A stretch of 64,000 bases of DNA, taken from contig CM031614.1 in the NCBI GenBank assembly GCA_018398815.1, forward strand, positions 50,275,718 to 50,339,717. Direction: 5' to 3'. The notes under the pieces are model-generated. The model was not told where the DNA came from, did no database searches, and saw nothing but the letters and a program-made list of their open reading frames with translations. The stretch is from Conus ventricosus. Taxonomy: Eukaryota > Mollusca > Gastropoda > Neogastropoda > Conidae. Made by a program: the position numbers and the translations under genes. Numbering within the stretch: position 1 is the first letter of the stretch; each line of letters begins with the position of its first letter. Shown piece after piece: positions 54,650-64,000 of this stretch.

Positions 54650-55600
54650 GGATGCTTGGGGCTGCCTGGGTGGTAAGTGGGCGGCTGGGTGGTAGGTAGA
54701 TGGTCGGATGAGTGACTGGATGCGTTTGTTCTAAGAGGCTGGGTGTTTAGTTGACTGGCAAGCATCGTTGGGCTTCAGGTAGGCAGCTAGATGGCGAGGA
54801 AGACAACCGAGTAGTAGGTGGGTTGCTGGTGGTAGGTGGGTCAAGGTGAATATCCGGGTGGCGAGCAGGTGGACAGCAGAGTGGTAGGTAGGATGTGGAC
54901 GTCTGTACAGGGGTGGATGGCTGGGTGGCATTCCGTAATTGTCTGGGTGATGGGTGGAGTCTGGATGGTTAGTAGATTGCTACTTGGTAGGTAGGTGTAG
55001 GTGGGTGTCTGGGTAGTAGGCGGGTGTCTGGGTGGTAGGTGGGTGTCTGGTGGTAGGTGGGTGTCTGAGTGGTAGGTGGGTGGGTGTCTAGGTGGCAGGT
55101 GGGTGTCTGGGTGGTAGGTGGGTGTCAAGGTATTAGATGGGTGTCGGGGTGGTAGGTGGGTGTCTAGGTGGTAGGTGGGTGTCTGGGGTGGTAGGTGGGT
55201 GTCTAGGTGGTAGATGGGTGTCGGGTGTGGTAGGTGGGTGTCTGGGTGGTAGGTGGGTGTCAAGGTGGTAGATGGGTGTCGGGGTGGTATGTGGGTGTCT
55301 AGGTGGTAGGTGGGTGTCTGGATGGCAGGTGGGTGTCTGGGTGGCAGGTGGGTGCCTGGGTGGTAGGTGGGTGTCTATATGGTATGTGGGTATCTATGTG
55401 GTAGGTGGGTGTCTAGGTGGCATGTGGGTGTCAGGGTGGTAGGTAGGTGTCTAGGTGGTAGGTGGGTGTTTGGGTAGTAGGTGGGCGTCTAGGTGGTAGG
55501 TGGGTGTTTGGGTGGCAGGTGGGTGTCTAGGTGGTAAGTGAATGGCTGGAGGGTAGATGAATTGGTGGTGGTAGATGGATGTCTGTTTGATAGATGGATG
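54650..55600 (+). repeat. Intronic minisatellite, about 19-20-bp unit
   Basis: Dozens of units of GGTAGGTGGGTGTCTGGGTG with single-base variants, best ordered at 54990-55540. On the minus strand it gives proline/threonine/histidine repeats that are not genes. Confidence 0.95.
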
Positions 55601-55699
55601 GCTTGATTTGGATATTGAGGGATGGTACGTGGATTACATGATGGTAGGGGACTGAAGCTGATTGGGAAGGTGCATATAGACATGTGTTGTTTCTTTGAT

Positions 55700-56130
55700 C
55701 GTGTGATCGATCATGCACCCACCTGTTCTCTTATTATCTCCTCTTCATCCGCAATCTCCTTTCCTCCTGCCTCTTTACACTGCCATCCTCCCCCCCCCCC
55801 CCAACTTGTTAAAAGAAATCCATGTAAAACACAAATGAACTACTCATATGCATACCATCTGTTTGAAATCTGTGCGTGACTTCAAGAGTTATTCGAACTT
55901 TGACCTTAGTTGAAATGCGCAGGTAAATTCTGAATATCCAGTAAACTGATCTCGCTATCATCTCTTCGATCGACACTGGGAAAAAGGACCTAATATGTTC
56001 ACTTCTAAGAATTCCTTAACGATTCTTGATGAATTGAGGTGTCAGCCTATTCCGCATGGATTGTTATATTGATTCATTCAAGTGTTCTTTCATTCGTTCG
56101 TTCATTTCTCCACTTGATCATTTCTTTCTC
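55700..56130 (+). other. Intron, nothing further recognised
   Basis: Non-repetitive intron sequence apart from a C12 run near 55790. It ends in the polypyrimidine acceptor TTTCTTTCTCAG at 56121-56132. Confidence 0.5.
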
Positions 56131-56132
56131 AG

Positions 56133-56302
56133 TGAGAATACTACCTGGGAGAGTACGGATGCAGACGGACGTCTTCTATTTCACGGGCTCGTGCTCCACC
56201 TCTGTGGACGTCCTGAAGCAGAACTTCGTCTCCAGGATCAGCAATTCCACCTGGAAAGACGCCTGTGTCGGCGTGCCCTCCTGCGTGTGGCAAAACGTCC
56301 AG
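56133..56302 (+). CDS. Host gene exon, SVEP1-like protein
   Basis: 170 bp from acceptor CTTTCTCAG to donor GTAGGG. The phase-1 start completes the codon left by the previous exon, and the exon ends in phase 0. It encodes MQTDVFYFTGSCS, then a helical stretch and DACVGVPSCVWQNVQ. The paired cysteines and the aromatic start resemble the segment that follows a sushi domain in SVEP1-like proteins. One asparagine glycosylation site (NST) supports extracellular location. Confidence 0.75.
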
Positions 56303-57700
56303 GTAGGGTCTGGGTCAATGGTTACCAGGGTGGTCCGCAGACGTAGGATAAATTTACAATGCCGAGCCAGTGGTCAGCCAGTAGCCTGTGCGCGAATACC
56401 ATACCTTACAAGCGTTGCCAGCCACAGGAAAGGCACTATGAAGTCTTTTGCACACCAGACTTCATGCCTTGCTTCCCCGTCTGTACACTTTGCCTCGAAG
56501 GCGCGAATGTCTGCCACTCGAACAAACAAATTGAAGTCATTGCCAGATCATTGCAGAATAAAACTTTGGCAGCGCTCAGACGTCATCAGTAAGACAATCA
56601 GCGCTTAGTATCAGCAGAGACAACCAGCCAGAAATCTTCGGTTCTTGACCCCATTCTTTATGCGTGTACTGTTAAGGTTGATCCTCGCCTTGCGGCTGGG
56701 TCGTCTCACTCAAATTCGCACTGACAAGACCGTTTTTTCCCCTCCGTATTTCCAAACGAAGCTGAATTTATTTAGGCGGATGCTCTTCTCCCTTGCATGC
56801 GCGGTTGTTGCTGTCATTCTGTCAGTGTTTTTTTTTTAATTAATGAATACGCTGTGTGACTGGATTTATAATTGAATTGGCGTCAACGATAACAGCCACC
56901 ATTTCCAGAGAAAAGTAATCTACCCACAGGTTACCTGCTCCCTATCTCAGAAAGTGATTCAGATTGGACTTTGTGAGCAACATTGATGGGGAAAGATAAC
57001 CCAAACAGAGCACGTTTCTGTGCCAAATGCTCTCAATTCAAGTCCAGATTCACTCAGAATGATACAGCTCTGGCATACTAGGAGAAATGCACGTGCACAA
57101 AACACTTCTGTTTCTCCGGGCTGCTTTACATTTTTTTTGCTCTGCATTCGGAAAAGAAACTACTGAAATCAATGACAAAAAAGCCGTTGAATACTGCAAT
57201 GAAAAGAAACATAAAAGAAAGTAACTGACATCAGAAGCGTAAAAAGTGAGTTTTTATCTGACTCAGATGAATATAATAACAGTGAAAAAATCGTACTGAA
57301 AAATTCATATTAAAAATATGTATTTCTATTGAAACTTTCAGAATGAAGATTATTGGGACAGCCTTTTGATCGTCAGTATTTGCTATTCTTTTACTTTGTT
57401 ATTTTATGTTCCAACATTTTGCTCATGCTGCTGACCTGAAATAAAAAGAAATTCATTTGTAGATAATCACTTAATGTAATCTATTCCAGAGTAACGGAAT
57501 TGAATCTTCTTGCACCATATGGGTTGCGCGGCGGAAGGAAGGGGGATACAACTATTAGAAACTAGATTCATTCTTACTCGACAAAACAAAGTGAAACATT
57601 CATCACAAACTAAACGAACTGAATGAAGGTGAACCAAGTTCAAATATGTTCTCCGTTGCAAAAACAGCACAAAAACACTGTATAAATAGAAAGACAAACA
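56303..57700 (+). other. Intron, no gene seen
   Basis: A 1.8-kb intron overall. No recognised element in this part; AT-rich towards the TA repeat. Confidence 0.5.
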
Positions 57701-57703
57701 CGT

Positions 57704-57704
<1 letters not shown>

Positions 57705-57793
<89 letters not shown>

Positions 57794-57853
57794 ACGCTGA
57801 TCCTCAGTACTATCTCTCTCTCCCCTCTCTCTCTCTCTTCTCTCTCTTTATAT

Positions 57854-57909
<56 letters not shown>
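57705..57909 (+). repeat. Two TA microsatellites around a CT run
   Basis: TA runs 57705-57790 and 57847-57909 separated by a CTCTCT segment. Confidence 0.95.
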
Positions 57910-57911
<2 letters not shown>

Positions 57912-58090
57912 CGTTTCTGATGCAAATAAAAACATGCAACTGAAGTGAATCTTGTATTTATGTGGTGCTGACAACTTCCGTTTTCTCTAAGTGTACTTTT
58001 GCATTTCCCGTTCTTTGTCGTAAAGCAAATGTGTTCACGTGCTCACGTCTCGGCTTCATGGAGCGTCTTTTTATCTCTAATGGATTTCAG

Positions 58091-58282
58091 GTCACCTGTG
58101 GACCCCTCCAGAGCAGCGGGAGGAGGAAAAGAACAGCGGACCCTACAACTGCCCGTCTGTATCATTTACCAAGCACAGTACAGCATCTACTAGGTAAACG
58201 TCAGACTCACTACGTTTCGATCTACTTTGAGATTTACCTGGAGTACAGTGAGGGGAGCCAAACCCCGCAACAAACGTACCAG
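58091..58282 (+). CDS. Host gene exon with RRKR (furin-like) site, SVEP1-like protein
   Basis: 192 bp, exactly 64 codons, phase 0 at both ends, acceptor TGGATTTCAG and donor GTATGG. It begins VTCGP, followed by the basic GRRKRTA, then a beta-rich segment with YFEIYLEYSEGS. The basic tract could be a furin-type cleavage site. SVEP1-like proteins carry a similar VxCG...RRKR junction as I recall it. Frames join without a break to the exons on both sides. Confidence 0.75.
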
Positions 58283-58849
58283 GTATGGTCCACGTCCGAT
58301 TCATTAGTCAATTGGTGCAACTAGAGTCTGAATGGATGATGAGGGAACGGGGGTGGGATGAGGGAGGAAAACAACGGTGAGGAAGGATGGATAGATGGCT
58401 GATTTAGGATTCGTGAAGACTGGGGGACGTATGACTTAATGATGACTGGAGCGTGTTTGAGCGTATGAGGACGAGCGGGCGATTTAGGACTGCGAGAAGA
58501 CAGAGGACAACTTGACTGAATCAATGAGGAAGAGATGGTGGTGTAAAGTAAGTGGAAAGAAAGGCAGGCGGTTCTCATGTCTGTAAAAGCAAAGAGCGAT
58601 ACAGCCATGTGAACAAAGAAGTGAGAGTTGGTTATGGTAGCGGTTGGGGTGTATGGGACAAAAGGTGGGGCACCGGTTAGGACACCCTGGCTGAAGGTGG
58701 GTAGGTTGGTATTTCAGTCAATACCGTATACAACATGAATGAAAGAGGATAGGTGAGGGCTGCAATGAAGATACAGAAGCAATCTGACTGAGTGAAAAAT
58801 GAAGCGTAGGAGGGTAGACGTGTGACGTAGGATTCAGGTATGGATAGGT

Positions 58850-61400
58850 GAAGACCTCAGTGAACATAGAGGACAAGGATGAGGACGGATGGGTTAGGTC
58901 CACTCAGAACATAGAGGACAGCAAGACTGAACACGAGTGGGTTAGGTCCACCATGAAGATAGAGGACAGCAAGCTGAAGACGGATGGGTAAGGTCCACCA
59001 TGAAGATAGAGGACAAGGCTGAAGACGGGTGGGTTAGGTCCACTCTGAACATAGAGGACAGCAAGACTGAACACGAGTGGGTTAGGTCCACCATGAAGAT
59101 AGAGGACAGCAAGCTGAAGACGGATGGGTAAGGTCCACCATGAAGATAGAGGACAAGGCTGAAGACGGGTGGGTTAAGTCCACTCTGAACATAGAGGACA
59201 AGGCTGAAGACGAGTGGGTTAGGTCCACCATGAAGATAGAGCACAGCAAGACTGAACACGAGTGGGTTAGGTCCACCATGAAGATAGAGGACAGCAAGCT
59301 GAAGACGGATGGGTTAGGTCCACCATGAAGATAGAGGACAGCAAGACTGAACACGAGTGAGTTAGGTCCACTCTGAAGATAGAGGACAGCAAGACTGAAC
59401 ACGAGTGGGTTAGGTCCACCATGAAGATAGAGGACAGCAAGACTGAACACGAGTGGGTTAGGTCCACCTGAAGATAGAGGACAGCAAGACTGAACACGAG
59501 TGGGTTAGGTCCACCTGAAGATAGAGGACAGCAAGACTGAACACGAGTGGGTTAGGTCCACCATGAAGATAGAGGACAGCAAGACTGAACACGAGTGGGT
59601 TAGGTCCACCATGAAGATAGAGGACAGCAAGCTGAACACGAGTGGGTTAGGTCCACCATGAAGATAGAGGACAGCAAGACTGAACACGAGTGGGTTAGGC
59701 CACCATGAAGATAGAGGACAGCAAGACTGAACACGAGTGGGTTAGGCCCACCCTGAAGATAGAGGACAGCAAGACTGAACACGAGTGGGTTAGGCCCACC
59801 ATGACGTCAGGGGAAAATATGACCTAAGACATGTGAAATAAAACCTCAGTGAAGACTGTGGACAACACGGCCCAACATGGATGGATTAGGTTTGCAACGA
59901 AGACAGAAGACATTAGAGCTGGAGATGGGTGGATAAGGCCCTCGGTGAAAACAGAGGAGAACATGACTGAAGACAGATGGAATAGGACCTCGGTAAATAC
60001 AGGGAAAACAAGGCTAAACATGGATGGATAAGGACCACAGCGAAGACAGTAGACACTATGGCTAAAAGTGGGTGACTAAGGACCGACTCGGTGAAGACTC
60101 GGAGAACAACCTGGCTGAAGATGTGTGGGTTTGAACAACGTGGCTGATGATAGGTAGGACAGGACCCCAGCGGAGACAGATAACAATATGGCTAGTGAAT
60201 ACAGGACAGTTTAGCTGAAAAAGGGAGGGTTAGGACCTCAGTGAATTCAGGAGACAGTATGAACGATAACGGATGGGTTGGAGCCTCGGTGGAGACGGAG
60301 AACAACGTGGGTGAAGATAAGTGGGTTAGGTCCACAGAGAAGATACAGGACACCATGGCTGAAGGTGGATTAGGACTTCAATGACGACAGAGGACAATAT
60401 GGCTGACGGTGGATCAGGACCTTAATGACGACAGAGGACAATATGTCTGAAGGTGGATTAGGACCTCAATGACGACAGAGGACTATATGGCTGAAGGTGG
60501 ATAAGGACCTCAATGACGACAGAGGACAATATGGCTGACGGTGGATTAGGACCTCAATGACGTCAGATGACAAAATGGCTGAAGGTGGATTAAGACCTCA
60601 ATGACGACAGAGGACAATATGACTAAAGGTGGGTTATGACCTCAATGACGACAGAGGACAACATGGCTGAAGATGGATGAGTTAGAATTCTGTTACAATA
60701 GAGGACATAATGGCTGAATATGGGTGGGTTAGAATTCCGTGACATTAGAGGACAATATGGCTGAAGATAGGTGGGTTAGGCTTTCATGACAATAGAGGAC
60801 AATATGGCTGAATGTAGGTGGGTAAGGATTCCACGACAATATAGGACAATATGGCAGAAGATGGGTGGGTTAGGGTTCCGTGACATTAGAGAACAATATG
60901 CCTGAAGATAGGTGGGTTAGGATTTCATGACAATAGAGGACAATATGGCTGAATGTAGGTGGGTTAGGATTCCACGACAATATAGGACAATATGGCAGAA
61001 GGTGGGTGGGTTAGGGTTCTGTGACAATAGAGGACAATATACCTGAAGATGGGTGGGTTAGTGTTTGGTGACAATAGAGGACAATATAGCTGAAGATGGG
61101 TATGTTAGGATTCCGTGACAATAGAGGACAATATGGCTGAAGATGGGTGTGTTAGGATTCCGTGACAATAGAGGACAATATGGCTGAAGATGGGTGTGTT
61201 AGGATTCCGTGACAATAGAGGACAATATGGCTGAAGATGGGTGTGTTAGGATTCCGTGACAATAGAGGACAATATGGCTGAAGATGGGTGTGTTAGGATT
61301 CCGTGACAATAGAGGGCAATATGGCTGAAGATGGGTGTGTTAGGATTCCGTGACAATAGAGGACAATATGGCTGAAGATGGGTGGGCTAGGACTTCAGTG
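58850..61400 (+). repeat. Intronic minisatellite cluster with three related unit families (about 44-48 bp)
   Basis: 58860-59800: 48-bp unit (GAAGATAGAGGACAGCAAGACTG...GGTTAGGTCCACCAT). 59830-60330: diverged units. 60350-60670: about 44-46-bp unit with GGATTAGGACCTCAATGACGACAGAGGACAATATGGCTG. 60680-61390: 47-bp unit with GGTGTGTTAGGATTCCGTGACAATAGAGGACAATATGGC. All share GA(C/T)AGAGGACA and GGGT(T)AGG, so they descend from one ancestral unit. The 48-bp unit is a multiple of three, which creates long spurious frames. Confidence 0.95.
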
Positions 61401-62189
61401 AAGAGAAGACAACCTGGCTGAAACTGGGTAGCTTGGGACCTCAGTGAAGACAAGACAACTTGGATGAATATGGGTAAGGTGGGACCTAAGTGAAGATGGA
61501 GAGACTACCTGACTGAGTAAATGATGAATGATGTATAGAGGGGGGAGGGGGGGGGGTAGATGGGTGTCGTAGGATTCAAAGAAGGTTGATAAGAACAATA
61601 CAGCTAAACGACTAAGGAAGGACGCGTTTCTCGGAGTGTATTGTGGGTAGTTGGGTAGCTGACAGTGTCAATACAGTGCTTAACATTGCTAAGTGAATAA
61701 TAAGAAAAAAGGATATGTCGAGCTGGGAAGATCGATTGACCGATGATTTAGCAACTCGCAAACAAAGGGCAGTAAGGCCGAAATGTTGAGGCGCATTCGC
61801 TACTTTTTATGAGGGGGGAGGGGGATGGTATAAGAGTTTATATGTAATTGAGTGAATATATGGATGGGGGTATGCTACGCAGTGAATGGGTGAGCAAGTG
61901 AATTTGCAGATTTATCTGTGAGGTATACGATTGGATCATTAGATTGCTGTACTTTTTATATATCTCTTATTATAGATTCTTTATACATCTACTGGGTCAT
62001 TCCACTGATGTCCTTTTTTGTCATCAGCACCATTGCAACAATTGTCCTGCTGGCAAAAGTAATCTCTATTATCGTCATGATCATTATTGATGCTTTCAAC
62101 GTCGTCATTGTGGTGTTTTGTTATTGTTACTGTTGTTGTTAACGATTTTCTCCCCTTCTTCCTCCTTTTAGACTTCCTCCCTTGAGAGG

Positions 62190-62345
62190 TTAGTAACATC
62201 ATCATCATCATCATCATACATCATCATCATCATCACCATGGTCGTCGTCATCGTCATCACCATCACCACCCCTTCCACGACGACCACCGCCATCACCACC
62301 ATTATCAGTATTGTCATTGGTGTGTGTGTGTGTGTGTGTGTGTGT
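62190..62345 (+). repeat. ATC trinucleotide and GT repeats just before an exon
   Basis: ATC/ACC/GTC units 62195-62310, then GT 62320-62348, ending only 14 bases before the acceptor at 62361. Confidence 0.9.
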
Positions 62346-62361
62346 GTGATGGCCTGCGCAG

Positions 62362-62542
62362 ACCTACATGGGTATCATGGCAGACATGTTCAGCCGTTTG
62401 CAAGCTGACGCCAACGCGGGTCTCTTTAACATGGCCGGGCTGACGACTAACGGCTACAACGTGGGATACCCCCGTGCGGCTGTCGACTGTCCCCCCGGAT
62501 CCCTCTTCAGAAACACCGCCTCTGCCACCTTCTTCACCTGTG
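62362..62542 (+). CDS. Host gene exon leading into an ephrin-receptor-like cysteine domain
   Basis: 181 bp, phase 0 start (joins the exon ending at 58282) and phase 1 end, acceptor GCCTGCGCAG and donor GTTAGT. It encodes a helical TYMGIMADMFSRLQADA region, then VDCPPGSLFRNTASATFFTC. CPPGS/T followed by spaced cysteines is the start of the ephrin-receptor-like (EGF-like) cysteine repeat found in SVEP1-like and related extracellular proteins. The next exon is not within the window. Confidence 0.75.
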
Positions 62543-62599
62543 GTTAGTGAGACTCTTGTCTGGATCTGATCATCACAGTCATCACAATTTCCACACACA

Positions 62600-63080
62600 C
62601 CCACCTCATGGTTAGCATCTTCTTCATCATCGTCGTCGTCGTCGCCGCCGTCCTCGTCATCATCAAAATCGTCGTTGTCGTCATTTTTTTTTATCATCCA
62701 TCCTCATCAGAATTGTCATCGTCGTCGCCATCGTCATCAGCATCGTCACAAACATCGTCGTCGTCATCACTGTTATGACCACTGTCGTCATCGTCTGTGT
62801 CATCATTATCATTGAAGTGGTTGTTGTTCTGGTCGCCAGCACAATCATCATTATCACCTCCATCGTTGTCGTTATTGTACCCATTAGCATCATCATCATC
62901 ATCATCATCATCATCGTCTCATCATCATCATCATCATCATCATCGTCATCATTATCATCATCATCATCTTTGTCGTGTTGCTCGTCGTCACTATCATCAC
63001 CAGCACCGTCATCAACACTGTTACTGTCATTATCACCATAATCATCTTCACTGTTGTTGCGGTCATTATTTTCATCAGCT
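62600..63080 (+). repeat. CAT/CGT trinucleotide repeat block
   Basis: About 480 bases of CAT, CGT and CAC triplets, purest at 62886-62970. Serine-, histidine- or aspartate-rich frames in it are artefacts. Confidence 0.95.
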
Positions 63081-63420
63081 TTGCGGTCATCGTCCCTAAC
63101 AGCACAGTGGCAGACGCTCGGGCAAACAGGGTCTCTCTGGCCTTTTATCCTCAACCATTGCTTTCGGGGCAGAGGTCCTGTCGCTGCCCGGACTTTTTAC
63201 ATCGTCCACAGAAGATTTGCTTGGTCTACAGGCAGCGCTCACCTTCTAGTGTTGGAATGATGTATCACACAAGTGTAATCAACGTGTATGTACGCAGTTA
63301 TGCTTTCATGACAAGTAGTTTCTAATACCCGGCATTTGCGTTTCTCTTAACTGTCCTGGAGCAAATAACGATTGGAATCCTGCTGTTACTGCTGCTGAGA
63401 CCACTACTACTGCCACTTCG
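63081..63420 (+). other. Intron, nothing recognised
   Basis: Non-repetitive sequence. No exon with supported splice borders found. Confidence 0.4.
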
Positions 63421-63436
63421 ACTGCTACTACTACTA

Positions 63437-63469
<33 letters not shown>

Positions 63470-63527
63470 GTTCACCACCACCATCAGTATCACTGATACT
63501 GATGATAATGACAATTGATAAATAAAT

Positions 63528-63562
<35 letters not shown>

Positions 63563-63563
63563 A

Positions 63564-63631
<68 letters not shown>

Positions 63632-63700
63632 TGTCTGTCCGTCTGTCTCTTTCTATATCTATCTATCTGTCTGTCTATGTGTGTGTATATGTATATATAT
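63420..63700 (+). repeat. CTA, CA, TA and TCTG microsatellites in succession
   Basis: CTA 63424-63470, CA 63530-63560, TA 63567-63628, then CTGT/CTAT tetranucleotides to about 63680. Confidence 0.95.
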
Positions 63701-64000
63701 AATTTTATATAATCGGAAAAGAAAGGTTTTCAATTTAGACGTCTGAACGAAAATAACTACAGGAATACGTTTTTCGGTTGGCACAAGAAAAATTATATTT
63801 ATAAGAAACAGACGGATTTGTGAATAGAAGAAGGCAGACCTGGATAAACCGTTAAAATTGAATTAACCAAAAAAAATAAAAAATAAAAAATAAAAAAGAG
63901 GGGCAGTCTGGCTGTTTGTTCAGTTAGTCATGTACATCAAAGTCCTATCAGGAAAGCCAGTCCCGAACAGGCTATGGGTGTCGAGAAACCAAAGCCAGCA
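63700..64000 (+). other. Window end, nothing recognised
   Basis: AT-rich sequence with AAATAAAAAATAAAAA near 63870-63898. Presumably intron of the host gene. Confidence 0.4.

Noticed and set aside
54660..61400. Repeated protein-like frames (proline/histidine or VLYLHGG-type repeats) on the minus strand
   Set aside because: They come from intronic minisatellites whose unit length is near a multiple of three; no splice or codon evidence supports coding.
62314..63154. Aspartate-, histidine- or serine-rich frames
   Set aside because: Translation of CAT/CGT triplet repeats in an intron.
1..64000. tRNA or rRNA genes
   Set aside because: No cloverleaf with A/B boxes or rRNA-like conserved stretch was noticed by eye; a tRNAscan/Infernal run would be needed to exclude them fully.

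Overview
The window is repeat-dense DNA of a multicellular invertebrate, most likely a mollusc. The evidence is one host gene split into phase-consistent exons with GT/AG borders, long GA/CA/TA/CAT microsatellites and minisatellites, several retrotransposon and DNA transposon classes, and a transposase resembling the molluscan N-RAG-type elements. The species cannot be named from sequence alone. There are two N gaps: 26064-27063 (exactly 1000 bases) and 53901-54000 (exactly 100 bases).

Layout. 1-7390 is part of a Polinton/adintovirus-like integrated DNA-virus element: protein-primed-type DNA polymerase B, a hydrophobic/coiled-coil protein, a putative double jelly-roll capsid protein and three further genes of unknown function. 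7390-10280 is a broken DIRS-type retrotransposon. 10370-12800 holds no recognised gene and ends in a minisatellite. 12825-25250 is a second, same-orientation copy of the virus-like element. It carries small membrane-protein genes and the integrase, then the same polymerase-to-capsid block in a frame-shredded, homopolymer-rich form that looks partly like uncorrected sequence. 25440-27165 is simple repeat around the gap.

27360-38440 is a mosaic of broken mobile elements: a LINE 3' fragment, a RAG1-N-terminus-like DDE transposase (29224-32006, minus), a Tc1-like DD34E transposase, a 338-bp long palindrome with hammerhead-like cores, a LINE with a tandemly repeated tail, and a G-run-rich degenerate repeat. 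38440-41580 has no recognised gene. 41587-53215 (minus) is a head-to-tail chain of three copies of one LINE family with gag zinc knuckles, APE endonuclease, RT and RNase H. Each copy has a complete 5' end. The two upstream copies are cut at the 3' side, a pattern expected from serial template jumping.

53215-53900 is a satellite. 54307 to the window end is the interior of a host gene (+ strand). Four exons encode part of a secreted or cell-surface, cysteine-containing protein resembling SVEP1-like (sushi/VWA/EGF/pentraxin) proteins. Its introns are filled with minisatellites and microsatellites.

Almost every mobile-element ORF has frameshifts or stops. The only uninterrupted virus-element genes are small ones (6522-7350 and 12825-14688). 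How much of the breakage is biological and how much is base-calling error cannot be settled from this sequence alone.
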